From Microbispora triticiradicis (lineage in GTDB: Bacteria > Actinomycetota > Actinomycetes > Streptosporangiales > Streptosporangiaceae), in NCBI GenBank assembly GCA_003260025.2, contig QFZU02000101.1, positions 1-64,000 on the forward strand: 64,000 nt of DNA, written 5' to 3'. Position numbers and translations under genes: made by a program. The stretch's first letter is position 1. Every line of letters starts with the position of its first letter. Below are positions 31,897-40,670 of this stretch, one piece after another. Below the pieces are notes generated by a model that was not told the origin of the DNA, did not search any database, and saw nothing but the letters and a program-made list of their open reading frames with translations.

Positions 31897-32643
31897 CGCC
31901 TGCCGCGGCTCCTCGAACGTCATCGACACGTGTTCGGCGGTGACCGTCAGCAGGGCCCGCCGGGGCAGCCCCAGCTCGCTCAGCTCCTTGGCGATCGGAT
32001 GGTTGCCGAGCCGGACGAGCGCGCCGCCCGGCCGCCAGCGGATCCCCCTGGCGCGGGCGGCCCAGGAGACGCGCCGGGTCACCCCGTCGAGGTGGGTGTA
32101 GGCGTCCGGCACCGCGACGGACTTCCCGACCAGCGGCGCGGGGGCGGCCGGCATCCCCGGCCTGATCAGCAGGTCGACGACCATCCGGCCGTCCCTGCGC
32201 AGCACACACCGCTTGTACGGCGAGCCGAGCCGCAGGTCGACGTCGGCCAGTTCCTTCGGGAAGCCCCAGATGCTCCGGCCCGCCTCCATCGTGAAGCCCT
32301 GGTCGACCGGGAGCCAGTGGACGAACGCGCCCGACCCCGCCCCGCGCAGGTCCTTCAGACCGGCGAGGAGCCCGCGCCTCGGCGGGGCGCTCGCGCCGGC
32401 CGGCCGTACGAGGAACATCACGCCGAACTCGTCGTAGGAGCCGAGGTCGGAGTCGTGGTAGCGGACGAACGCCAGCATGCACATGGCCTTGCCGGGCAGC
32501 ACCTCGGTGACGTCCATCCCGGAGTACGCGAGGACCGCACGGGCGGCGTCGGCCCGCACCAGATACCCGGCGAGGCACATCGAGGCGTCGCGGACCTCCA
32601 CCGGCATCTCGACCCGGCGCCCCTGCACGACATGGCTTGCCAT
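31894..32643 (-). CDS. Acetoacetate decarboxylase family protein
   Basis: A 249-residue soluble protein of the ADC-like fold. Family features are the MCLAGYLVRADAAR start of the barrel, the DEFGVMFLV strand with YDEFGV, WGFPKELADVDLR and the Lys-containing SPYKRCVLR. In acetoacetate decarboxylase a Lys forms a Schiff base with the substrate; several Lys are present, but I cannot assign the catalytic one. The broader family also includes enzymes that do not decarboxylate. ATG 32643 is the first start of the conserved region. It faces the GT2 gene convergently. Together with the DGPF/ECF42 pair that follows divergently, it looks like an insertion of unrelated function in the polysaccharide region. 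Confidence 0.78.
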   Translation of the reverse strand: MASHVVQGRRVEMPVEVRDASMCLAGYLVRADAARAVLAYSGMDVTEVLPGKAMCMLAFVRYHDSDLGSYDEFGVMFLVRPAGASAPPRRGLLAGLKDLRGAGSGAFVHWLPVDQGFTMEAGRSIWGFPKELADVDLRLGSPYKRCVLRRDGRMVVDLLIRPGMPAAPAPLVGKSVAVPDAYTHLDGVTRRVSWAARARGIRWRPGGALVRLGNHPIAKELSELGLPRRALLTVTAEHVSMTFEEPRQA

Positions 32644-32790
32644 GCCTCCAGTACAGCAAGCCCGGCCGCCGGAGGACAGTCGTACGGCGGCAAGGTTGTC
32701 CCAGATCGGATGTCGATGCGCGGGGAGGCCGATCGTATAGAGAGTGAGGGCCGGCGCCCCGCCTGCCCGCCAGAGGAGGTACGGAAGACC

Positions 32791-33159
32791 ATGAGGCACT
32801 ATCTGCTGAGCATCCGGCAGCCCGGCGGCGGTACGCCCCCGCCGGAGGTCCTGGACCCGATCATGCGGGAGCTGGCGGTGCTCAACGAGGACCTGCGGGC
32901 CGCGGGGGCGTGGGTCTTCAGCGGTGGGCTGCACGCCCCGGACACGGCGACGGTGGTCCGGGCGCGCGACGGCGAGGAACTCGTCACCGACGGTCCGTAC
33001 ACCGAGGGCAAGGAGCACGTCGGCGGCCTCACGATCATCAGGGCGTCCGACCTCGACGAGGCGCTGGAGTGGGGCCGCAGGCTCGCGCGGGCGACCACGC
33101 TTCCGATCGAGGTGCGTCCGTTCGCGCACGTCGTGGGGGACGACGACGGCGGTGTCTGA
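32791..33159 (+). CDS. YCII/DGPF-domain protein, second copy
   Basis: A 122-residue YciI-like protein with TDGPYTEGKEHVGGLTIIR, the DGPF-type signature. GAGGAG is placed at 32773-32778 before ATG 32791. It is only distantly similar to the copy at 5658-6029 (shared DGPY core, different flanks), so this is not a recent duplication. The ECF42 sigma-factor gene follows after 51 bases. As in the first pair, the protein may be the main product controlled by its own sigma factor. Catalytic activity has not been established for this group. Confidence 0.87.
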   Translation: MRHYLLSIRQPGGGTPPPEVLDPIMRELAVLNEDLRAAGAWVFSGGLHAPDTATVVRARDGEELVTDGPYTEGKEHVGGLTIIRASDLDEALEWGRRLARATTLPIEVRPFAHVVGDDDGGV

Positions 33160-33210
33160 CAAGCCGTGCGGCGCGCGGGCTCGCGTCGGCCCTCCGCCGG
33201 GGCGAGGGCG

Positions 33211-34428
33211 ATGACGGGGCCTCCCGACGTGGAACGGGTGTTCCGCGAGGAGTACGGCCGCGCCGTCGCGGTCCTGGTCCGCCACTTCGGCGACATCGAC
33301 CTCGCCGAGGAGGCGGTCCAGGACGCCTTCGCGGAGGCGGCGCGGCGCTGGCCGCGGGACGGAACGCCGCCGCGCCCGGCCGGATGGATCATCACGACCG
33401 CCCGCAACCGGATGATCGACCGCTTCCGGCGGGAGGCCACGCGGGAGGACAGGCAGGTGCGGGCCGCCCTGTCGCACCACCACGACGAACCGGACGAGGA
33501 GGGCGCGGTGCACGACGACCGGCTCCGGCTGATCTTCACCTGCTGTCATCCCGCGCTCGCTCCCACCGCCCGGGTGGCGCTGACGCTGCGCCTGCTGGGC
33601 GGGCTCACCACGGCCGAGATCGCGCGGGCGTTCCTGGTCGCCGAGCCCGCCATGGCCCAGCGGCTGGTGCGGGCCAAGGCCAAGATCCGCGACGCCGGAA
33701 TCCCGTACCGGGTCCCGCGCGAGGCCGACCTGCCGGACCGCCTCCGGGCCGTGCTGGCCGTCGTCTACCTGATCTTCAACGAGGGGCACACGGCGAGCGC
33801 GGGCGACCGGCTGGTCCGCGAGGATCTGTGCGCGGAGGCGATCCGCCTCGGGCGCCTGCTGGCCGAGTCGATGCCCGACGAGCCGGAGGTCCTCGGCCTG
33901 CTCGCGCTCATGCTGCTCCTGCACGCGCGCCGGGCGGCCCGCACGACGGCGGACGGCGACCTCGTGCCGCTCGTCGGGCAGGACCGGAGCCGGTGGGACC
34001 CCGCCCTCGTCGCCGAGGGCCAGGACCTCGTGCGGGCGTGCCTGCGCCGCGACAGGCCGGGGCCGTACCAGATCCAGGCGGCGATCAACGCCGTCCACAG
34101 CGACGCGCCGTCCACCGCCGCCACGGACTGGCGGCAGATCCTCCACCTCTACGACCACCTGCTGGCGCTCACGCCGAACCCCGTCGTCGCGCTGAACCGC
34201 GCGGTCGTGGTGGCCGAGCTCGACGGTCCCCGCGCGGCCCTCGCCCTTCTGGAACCCCTGGACCTGGGCGGCTACCACGTCTTCCACGCCGTACGGGCCG
34301 ATCTGTTGCGACGGCTCGGCCGCACCGGGGAGGCGGCCCGCGCGTACGAGGCGGCGGCCGCCCGCAGCGGTAACGCCGCCGAGCGCGCCTTCCTCGAACG
34401 CCGCCGCCGGGAGCTCGGCGAGGAATGA
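33211..34428 (+). CDS. ECF42-type RNA polymerase sigma factor, second copy
   Basis: A 405-residue ECF sigma factor: region 2 (about 8-80; [28 protein letters not shown]), region 4 (about 110-165; [20 protein letters not shown]), then the approximately 230-residue DUF6596/TPR-like extension ([16 protein letters not shown] onward) typical of ECF42. ATG 33211 is preferred over GTG/ATG-like codons upstream, since GAGGG lies immediately before it and the conserved part starts eight residues later. There is no anti-sigma gene. Having two independent ECF42/DGPF modules within 28 kb means that promoter specificity must differ or overlap; the region 4 helices differ clearly between the copies. Confidence 0.88.
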   Translation: MTGPPDVERVFREEYGRAVAVLVRHFGDIDLAEEAVQDAFAEAARRWPRDGTPPRPAGWIITTARNRMIDRFRREATREDRQVRAALSHHHDEPDEEGAVHDDRLRLIFTCCHPALAPTARVALTLRLLGGLTTAEIARAFLVAEPAMAQRLVRAKAKIRDAGIPYRVPREADLPDRLRAVLAVVYLIFNEGHTASAGDRLVREDLCAEAIRLGRLLAESMPDEPEVLGLLALMLLLHARRAARTTADGDLVPLVGQDRSRWDPALVAEGQDLVRACLRRDRPGPYQIQAAINAVHSDAPSTAATDWRQILHLYDHLLALTPNPVVALNRAVVVAELDGPRAALALLEPLDLGGYHVFHAVRADLLRRLGRTGEAARAYEAAAARSGNAAERAFLERRRRELGEE

Positions 34429-34442
34429 GGCCGGCGCCGGCC
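34429..34442. terminator. 14-bp perfect palindrome between converging genes
   Basis: GGCCGGCGCCGGCC occupies nearly the whole 16-base gap between the stop codons of the sigma-factor gene and the GT4 gene. It could act as a compact bidirectional terminator, or simply be a chance palindrome in G/C-rich DNA. Confidence 0.3.
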
Positions 34443-34444
34443 CG

Positions 34445-35629
34445 TCAGGCGGGGACCGTGCGGCCGGGAGACAGGGCGGAGACGGGGCCGGGGGCCTCGG
34501 CCCACCGCTCCAGCAGGGCGACGAAGTCCCCGGCCACCGCGGGCCAGTGGTAGTGGTTGAGCGCCTCGACGTACCCCCGGGCGCCCATCTCGGCCCGCCG
34601 ATCGGGGTCGTCGCGCAGGCGCAGCACCGCCCGCACCACCGAGTCGGCCACCGAGTCGGACACCGTGCCGGCCACCGGGTCCGCGACGGTGCCGGACGCC
34701 GCGCCGGCCTCGCCGAAGGGGACGATCGTGCCGCAGTCGACCCGTCCCACCAGGGACGCCGCGTTCGGCAGCGGGGTCGTCACGACGGGGATGCCGCGCG
34801 CCATGTACTCGACGATTTTCGTGGGCGTCGACTGCCGGTAGTTCGGCAGGTCGTGCAGGAGGGACAGCCCGGCCAGGGCGCCCTCGGCCATCCGCAGGGC
34901 GTGCCGGTTGGGGACGTACCCGAACCAGTCGAGCACGCCCTCGCGCTGCGCGTCGCGCAGCATCGGGCGGACCGCGGCGTCGGCCGGCCCGATCAGGTCC
35001 AGGCGGATGCCGTACGGGCGCAGCCGCCGGGCGACCTCGATCATCTCGGCGGCGCCCCGCGCCGCGGAGATGTGCCCGACGTAGACGACGCGGGAGTCGC
35101 CGGGCGGCGGAGGCGGCGTCGGCGGCACGTACGTGTGGTTGGGCACCACGGGGTGCGGGCCGGGGAAGCGCGCCCGGTAGGCCTCCTCGGCGAGGATCAG
35201 GTGGAGTCGGCGCTCCGCCCGGCTCTCGATCGCCCGGATCAGCGGCGGCAGGACGCCGCGCAGCGGTCCCGGCAGGTACGACTTGGCGTCCAGCGCGGCG
35301 ATCGTGTCCTCGTGGACGTCCCAGACCGTGGGCGGCCTCCTGCGCGGCAGGGTGAGCAGCAGCTCGATGTCGTGGACGAGCAGCAGGTCGGCGTCCCGCG
35401 TGGCCCTGCGCAGGGCCGAGGAGGACGCCCGCAGCGCCCTGCTCCGGTGCAGGCCCACCGCCCGGGGCACGTCGACGGCCCGGATCCCCGGCGAAGGAGT
35501 CACGTTGCAGTGCGTGAACGGCGCGACGAAGGTCACCTCGTGTCCCGCGTCGAGCAGCGCCCGGATCTGCCGGTGGGTGATCCGCGCGTCCTCCGGGTGA
35601 TGCACGGTCGTGGCGACACATACCCTCAT
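34445..35629 (-). CDS. Family 4 glycosyltransferase
   Basis: A 394-residue GT-B enzyme. The N-terminal Rossmann half begins MRVCVATTVHHPEDARITH; the C-terminal half has VVYVGHISAARGAAEM (donor-binding loop) and STPTKIVEYMARGIPVV with the E-x7-E-like acidic site of GT4 retaining enzymes. A Ser/Val/Asp/Thr-rich insertion (GTVADPVAGTVSDSVADS, encoded near 34630-34710) interrupts the C-terminal domain between conserved strands, apparently an in-frame repeat expansion. ATG 35629 is the natural start. It lies alone on the minus strand, followed upstream by the acyltransferase gene in the same direction (86 bases away), which suggests one transcript for wall-polysaccharide decoration. Confidence 0.87.
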   Translation of the reverse strand: MRVCVATTVHHPEDARITHRQIRALLDAGHEVTFVAPFTHCNVTPSPGIRAVDVPRAVGLHRSRALRASSSALRRATRDADLLLVHDIELLLTLPRRRPPTVWDVHEDTIAALDAKSYLPGPLRGVLPPLIRAIESRAERRLHLILAEEAYRARFPGPHPVVPNHTYVPPTPPPPPGDSRVVYVGHISAARGAAEMIEVARRLRPYGIRLDLIGPADAAVRPMLRDAQREGVLDWFGYVPNRHALRMAEGALAGLSLLHDLPNYRQSTPTKIVEYMARGIPVVTTPLPNAASLVGRVDCGTIVPFGEAGAASGTVADPVAGTVSDSVADSVVRAVLRLRDDPDRRAEMGARGYVEALNHYHWPAVAGDFVALLERWAEAPGPVSALSPGRTVPA

Positions 35630-35715
35630 ACAGGGAGGCTGGCCGCGCAGTCCGAAATGACCGGATGCCTCGGGTGAACCCTCCCCGAAATGCGGTTGAA
35701 CTTCCCGTGCGGGCG

Positions 35716-38007
35716 CTACTTCGCCTGCACGCTCGGCCTGCGGTAGAGCCAGGTGAGCCGGGGCTCCAGCAGCCACTTGAACGCGGTGCGGGTCACCGGC
35801 AGGCACAGCAGGATGGCCAGGGCGAAGCTCGAGCACGCGATGGCCGCCACCCCGAGCGGGCCGTACAGCCAGGGCACGTCGAGCCAGCCCATCTCCTTGG
35901 CGATCATGACGGGCACGCCGTGCAGCAGGTAGCAGTAGAGCGTGCGGGTGCCGAGGTCGGTGAACCACGTCTGCCGCCGGGGGACCAGCGACATCACCGC
36001 CGCCGACATGGCCAGCGCGGCCACGAGCAGGCCCGTACGCAGGGCCATGCCCTTCCACCACACCAGGTGGAGGTCCTTGAAGCTGTTCTTGTAGTAGATC
36101 GGCCCGAGCTTGACGGAGTAGTTCTTCACGAGGAAGACGGCCACGCCCGCCGCGCCGAGCAGGACGAGCACCGACAGCACCCGCACCCAGCGCTGCTTGA
36201 GGAAGTCGAAGACCTCCGGCTTGAGCACGAGGCCGAGCACGAAGAACGGCAGCAGGCCGAAGAACCGGTCCATGCTGAAGTCACCGGTCAGCTCGGAGAA
36301 CCCGGCGAAGAGGTACACCGCGATCGAGATGACGAACGGGTAGCGCATGCGCTTCCACACCGGTGTGGACAGCCGCCAGAACAACAGCGCCAGCAGATAC
36401 CAGTTCAACCACGCCGGATCCATGATCGTGATGCTGAACTTGTGCCCGAAGGCGGTGCGCAGCAGGGCGTAGCCCACCTCGACGATCACGTACGGCACGA
36501 GGAACGTGTCGACCAGTTTGTTGGTCTTGGCGTTGGAGTTCCAGAAGTTCCTGGACAGGTAGCCGCTGATGATGACGAACAGCGGCATGTGGAAGACGTA
36601 GATGAACAAGTACGCCGCCCGGGACGAGTCGGCCGCGAGCGTCGGGACCAGCGCGTGCCCGATCGGCACCATGGCGATGCCGACGAACTTCACGTTGTCC
36701 AGGTAGGGATCGCGCGGCTTCCTGGCCCGGGGCGCGGGCTCCTGCTCGGGCTCGCCGCCCTCCATCCCGTCCTGCCGGTCCGTACGCCGGGCGAAGGGGT
36801 CGGCGAACGGGTCGGCGGACCGGCTGGGCGCCTCGGCCCAGGCGGGCAGCGGAGCGCGCAGCGGCCTGCCGAGCGGGCCCGTCTGGCGGGGGTCCGGCAC
36901 GCCGCCGTCCTGGGCGCGCCTCCAGGGGTCCCAGTCACCCGGGTCGCCCTCCGGGCCGGGCCACGGCGGGGCCGCCGGGGCCTCCGGCACGGGCGCGGCC
37001 TGGAAGGCGGCGGGCGCCGCCTGGGCGGCGGTGGGAGGCGTCCGGAAGTCGGTGAGCGGCGCCTGGAAGGCGGTGGGCGGGTCGTCGTCCGGGAACGGCC
37101 GCTCGCCGCGCCCGCCGGACGTGGTCCGCTGCGGGAACGGCGGCGCGCCGAAGGGATCGTCCGGCGGCGAGGAGGGCGCGGCGGTGCCGGTCGGCGGGGT
37201 GTCCAGGAACGGGTTCACGGACATGTCGGGGCCGGCCTCGGGACCGGTCTCGGGGCCGCCGAAGGCCGGCGTGGGGAAGGCCGGTGCGGGAAAGGCGGGG
37301 GCCGGCGGCGTCCCGAAGACCTCGGTTTCGCCACTGCCGAAGGCCGGCGCGGGAAAGGCCGGAGGCGGGGAAGCGGGGCCGGGCGGAGCTCCGAAGACCT
37401 CGGTCTCGCCGCCGCCGAAGGCCGGTGCGGGGAAGGCGGGAGCCTCGCCGGGGGCGGGTGCGGGGGCGTCCGGGCCGGACGCGAGAGGCCGGCGGCCGGG
37501 CCCGCTCTGCCCCCGGCCGGGTCCGCTCTGTCCCCGCCCGGCGGAGAAGTAGTCGAATCCCGGGGCAGAGGGCGCGGACTCGGGGGGCGGCGCGCCCAGC
37601 CGGGCGGCCCCCGGCCTGCGCGGCTTGCGTACGGGCAGGGGCTGCTTCTCGTACGGCGCCTGGCCCGAGGGAACGGCGCCTCCCGGACCCTGCTGCGCCC
37701 GCGGCGGCGCGTCTCCCGGCTGACCGTCCTCGTGGCGGCCGCGCACGGGCAGATCGGGGTCGCCCTCCGGGGGCGAGCCCGGGAAGCCGCCCTCGTGGCG
37801 GCCGTGAAGCGGCGCGCCGGGCCGGTCCGCGAGGGGTCCCTGCTCCGGAGCGCCCGCGGCCGACGGATCCCGCCGGGCCGGGCCGCCGTCCGGAGCGGGC
37901 CAGTCTCCGGTGATGCGGCCTATCACTCCGGTTGGGGCCTCTTCGGCGTCGTCGTCGACGCCTGGCGGGGAACCGGGAACCGGGGGATGACGGCGGGTGT
38001 CACTCAC
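35716..38007 (-). CDS. Membrane acyltransferase (acyltransferase-3 family) with long disordered N-terminal region
   Basis: About 763 residues. The C-terminal third (about 430-763) is an acyltransferase-3 domain with about ten spans: YLDNVKFVGIAMVPIGHALV starts it with the conserved His, then FHMPLFVIISGYL, and WYLLALLFWRL. Such proteins O-acetylate or acylate sugars of envelope polymers. The first about 430 residues are Pro/Gly/Ala/Glu-rich, without predicted structure, and contain 26-residue repeats (FPAPAFGGGETEVFG). GTG 38007 (reading MSDTRRH) is my best start, but in a disordered region the true start is uncertain. The neighbouring LCP gene also has a long disordered cytoplasmic tail, which suggests that both are held in a common assembly or are targets of Ser/Thr kinases. 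Confidence 0.8.
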   Translation of the reverse strand: MSDTRRHPPVPGSPPGVDDDAEEAPTGVIGRITGDWPAPDGGPARRDPSAAGAPEQGPLADRPGAPLHGRHEGGFPGSPPEGDPDLPVRGRHEDGQPGDAPPRAQQGPGGAVPSGQAPYEKQPLPVRKPRRPGAARLGAPPPESAPSAPGFDYFSAGRGQSGPGRGQSGPGRRPLASGPDAPAPAPGEAPAFPAPAFGGGETEVFGAPPGPASPPPAFPAPAFGSGETEVFGTPPAPAFPAPAFPTPAFGGPETGPEAGPDMSVNPFLDTPPTGTAAPSSPPDDPFGAPPFPQRTTSGGRGERPFPDDDPPTAFQAPLTDFRTPPTAAQAAPAAFQAAPVPEAPAAPPWPGPEGDPGDWDPWRRAQDGGVPDPRQTGPLGRPLRAPLPAWAEAPSRSADPFADPFARRTDRQDGMEGGEPEQEPAPRARKPRDPYLDNVKFVGIAMVPIGHALVPTLAADSSRAAYLFIYVFHMPLFVIISGYLSRNFWNSNAKTNKLVDTFLVPYVIVEVGYALLRTAFGHKFSITIMDPAWLNWYLLALLFWRLSTPVWKRMRYPFVISIAVYLFAGFSELTGDFSMDRFFGLLPFFVLGLVLKPEVFDFLKQRWVRVLSVLVLLGAAGVAVFLVKNYSVKLGPIYYKNSFKDLHLVWWKGMALRTGLLVAALAMSAAVMSLVPRRQTWFTDLGTRTLYCYLLHGVPVMIAKEMGWLDVPWLYGPLGVAAIACSSFALAILLCLPVTRTAFKWLLEPRLTWLYRRPSVQAK
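37255..37440. repeat. Imperfect 78-bp coding repeats in the acyltransferase N-terminal region
   Basis: The block that encodes PAFPAPAFGGGETEVFG occurs at least twice at a 78-bp (26-codon) interval (CCGAAGAC at 37313 and 37391), with a third, more diverged copy. The result is a low-complexity Pro/Ala/Phe/Gly tract in the disordered region. Confidence 0.65.
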
Positions 38008-38244
38008 GGAGAAACGCTCAGCTATCTGTCGGGGGAGGCTCGGGGACGGCCACGCCTCAGGGGCACCCGAGGCGTGCACCGCGTCCTTTCGGACACTAGC
38101 GAAGGCGCCCCGGCGCATCAGCCGAACGGGCGAACGGGGCGCGTTCGCCAGATCACCACCCTAACGTTCTTGGACACCTGTGTCGCCCCGGGGGCCGGAC
38201 GTAACCCACGTGTATCCGTCGCGTCCGGCCCTCCGCGGCCGTTC

Positions 38245-40347
38245 CTAGCTGGAGCAGATGTCGGTGTCGGAGGTGACCGCGTTGTCCCCGACCTGGAGGG
38301 GAATCCGCACGCCCTTCCAGTCGGCGCCGATCACCAGCTGGACGATCGGCCCGCGCACCCGGCCCGTGGGCGCGTCCGGCGGCGGCGACGCCGGGGTGAA
38401 CGGCGTGACCGGCCCGGTCGCCGCCTTGCCCGTCTCCGGGGAGACGGGGTTGAGCAGCTTGCCGATCAGGATCTTCGAGTAGTTCCAGCCCTGGCCCGTG
38501 TAGCGGACCATGGTCTTGGGCTGGTCGCTGCCGTCGGGCTTCTTCGCGTCGCCGACGCCGACGACGTTGAAGCCGAGCCCGGTGAGCTCCTCGGCGACCT
38601 CCTTGGCCAGGCCGGACCTGTTGGTGCCGTTGAACACCTGCACCTTGACCTGCTGCGGCTTGGTGACCACCGGGCCGCTCGGCGAGGCGGCGGCGGACGC
38701 GGCCGGGCTCGCGGAGGCGGTGGGCGTCACCTCGGTGTCGTTCGCGATGGCCCGGAACAGGTTGCCGGCGGCCGGCTGCTTCCACTGCACGCGGTTCTTG
38801 TCGGCCGCGTACGGCTCCCACGGGACCGTGGTGGCCTTGAAGCCCTTGGCCGAGAGCTTCTGCGCGCTCGTCGCGATCTTGATGAGCTCCTCGGTGTTGA
38901 GCGCGTCGTCCATCGTGACGGACCGGGCCGCGGCGGCGATGAACTTCTGCAGCTTGCCCACGTCCCTGAGCAGCGCGCTGCTGGTCGCCTTCTTCACCAC
39001 CTGGGAGATGAAGACCTGCTGGCGCTTGATGCGGGAGATGTCGCTGCCGTCGCCGATGTGCCGCAGCCGTACGTAGCCCAGCGCGGCCTCACCCATCACG
39101 ACCTGCTTGCCGGCGGGGAGCGTGAGCTTCGAGCTCTTGTCGTTGACCGCCTGCGGCAGGCAGATCTGGATGCCGCCGAGCGCGTTGACGATGTTCTTGA
39201 AGCCGGTGAAGTCCACCTTCATGAAGTGGTCGATGCGGATGTTGGTGAGGCTCTCGATCGTGCGGCGGGTGCAGATCATCCCGCCGTCGGAGAACGCGGA
39301 GTTGATCATCCCCGTGTGCGCGGGGATCAGCGTCTTGTTGCGGGAGTAGCAGGCGGGGATCAGCACCATCGAGTCGCGGGGGAAGCTCAGCAGCGTCGCC
39401 GCGTCCCGGTTGGGCGACACGTGCAGCAGCATGATCGTGTCGGTGCGCTCGCCGTCGTTGACCAGGTGCTGGCCGTACCTCTTGTTGTCGCCCGCGCGGG
39501 TGTCCGAGCCGACGAGCAGCACGTTGATCGCACCGGTCGGGCTCACGGGGCGGTTCTTGTCGAGCTCGTCGGTGGACGCGCCCCTGTTGATCAGGCCGAG
39601 CGTGCTCCGGTAGACCTTGTAGGCCGTCAGCGTGCCGATCACCAGCACGCAGGTCATCGCGATGCTGATCCAGCCGGCGATGCTCAGGCGCGACCGGCCG
39701 CCGCCCGGCCCGCGTCGCCGGGGCGGCTCGTCGTCCGGGGGCAGGTCGTCGCCGCCCGAGCCACGACGCCCACGGTCGCCGCCGGACTCGCGCCGCCTGC
39801 GGCCGGCGTGTTCGACGGGTCCGCCGGGTCCACCTGGCCCTGGCCCGGGTCCGCCGGGTCCGGCGGGGGAGGCGCCGTAAGCGGTCTCCTCGTCGCCGCG
39901 CCTGCGGCCCCGCCGCCCGGACGGCTCGCTCTCGTGGCCGTCACCGGCGGGGCGGCGGGTCTCGCGTACGGGTTCGTAACCAGGCTCGTAACCGGCCTCG
40001 TAGCCGGGCTGATGACCCGGCCCATAACCAGGGCCGTTACCCGGCTCGTGACGGGGCTCGGGGCGCTGGCCGGAGCGGCGGCGTCCACGGCCGCCCTCCT
40101 GCGCGTCGGGAGGAAGGCCGTCCTGCTGCCGCCTGCGCCCGCGCGGCATGTCCGCGTAGCCCGCGGGGTCGGCCGGCAGGTCGGCGTAGCCGGCGGGCAC
40201 GGGAGCGGCCGCCGTCCGGCCGTCACGCGCCGGCGGCTGGAAGGCGCCGCCGTACGAGCCGTCGCCGGGGGGACCCCAGACCCTCTGGTCGGCGGAGGCG
40301 GGAGAAGGAGGCCCGGCGGGCGGGTTGACGCGCCTGCGCTCGCTCAC
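38245..40347 (-). CDS. LCP family glycopolymer ligase with long disordered cytoplasmic N-terminus
   Basis: A 700-residue LCP protein. The first about 220 residues are disordered, rich in Gly, Pro, Arg and Tyr, with GYEAGYEPGYEP-type repeats. One span follows (about 222-245; WISIAMTCVLVIGTL), then the LCP domain (about 270-430) with GERTDTIMLLHV, LLSFPRDSMVLIP and SDISRIKRQQVF, and a LytR_C domain (about 560-680). The enzyme attaches lipid-linked glycopolymers to peptidoglycan outside the membrane. GTG 40347 begins MSERRRVNPP; the frame is well used. Two Cys pairs (PACYSRN ... GGMICTRR, and QICLPQ) may form disulphides. It is the second LCP of the region, separated by about 18 kb from the first, and lies near the acyltransferase and the GT-C enzyme. 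Confidence 0.91.
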   Translation of the reverse strand: MSERRRVNPPAGPPSPASADQRVWGPPGDGSYGGAFQPPARDGRTAAAPVPAGYADLPADPAGYADMPRGRRRQQDGLPPDAQEGGRGRRRSGQRPEPRHEPGNGPGYGPGHQPGYEAGYEPGYEPVRETRRPAGDGHESEPSGRRGRRRGDEETAYGASPAGPGGPGPGPGGPGGPVEHAGRRRRESGGDRGRRGSGGDDLPPDDEPPRRRGPGGGRSRLSIAGWISIAMTCVLVIGTLTAYKVYRSTLGLINRGASTDELDKNRPVSPTGAINVLLVGSDTRAGDNKRYGQHLVNDGERTDTIMLLHVSPNRDAATLLSFPRDSMVLIPACYSRNKTLIPAHTGMINSAFSDGGMICTRRTIESLTNIRIDHFMKVDFTGFKNIVNALGGIQICLPQAVNDKSSKLTLPAGKQVVMGEAALGYVRLRHIGDGSDISRIKRQQVFISQVVKKATSSALLRDVGKLQKFIAAAARSVTMDDALNTEELIKIATSAQKLSAKGFKATTVPWEPYAADKNRVQWKQPAAGNLFRAIANDTEVTPTASASPAASAAASPSGPVVTKPQQVKVQVFNGTNRSGLAKEVAEELTGLGFNVVGVGDAKKPDGSDQPKTMVRYTGQGWNYSKILIGKLLNPVSPETGKAATGPVTPFTPASPPPDAPTGRVRGPIVQLVIGADWKGVRIPLQVGDNAVTSDTDICSS

Positions 40348-40670
40348 CTCGGGCCCGCCCAGGAAGCGGCCGGACGAGTGGGCGAGAGGCGGACAGGGTC
40401 AACGTTTCGCTCGCACACTTGTCCTCCTTGCCTGGCGATCACAGGGCGCGCTCCGAGCGTAGGTCACGGGAGAGCCTGCGGGCGCCACGATTGGGAGGAT
40501 CCAGGCCCGGCCTGCGCCGCGCCACTGCCCCCCATGATCCAGGGCCAGAGCATACTAAACACCGACATTTTGGGTATCAGAATCAGTTTGTCTTTACCCC
40601 GATTTGGTGCTCCCGAAGCTGTTCGAGCAGGTCACAACATCCTGGCGGTGCTTCCGAGGAGATGGCCGGT
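40348..40670. other. Intergenic region upstream of the second LCP gene, with an A/T-rich patch
   Basis: No gene seen. About 40550-40610 is distinctly richer in A/T than anything nearby (ACTAAACACCGACATTTTGG and following) and should contain the LCP promoter on the minus strand. Exact boxes are not obvious. The stop of the downstream-lying minus-strand GT-C gene is at 40671. Confidence 0.45.
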
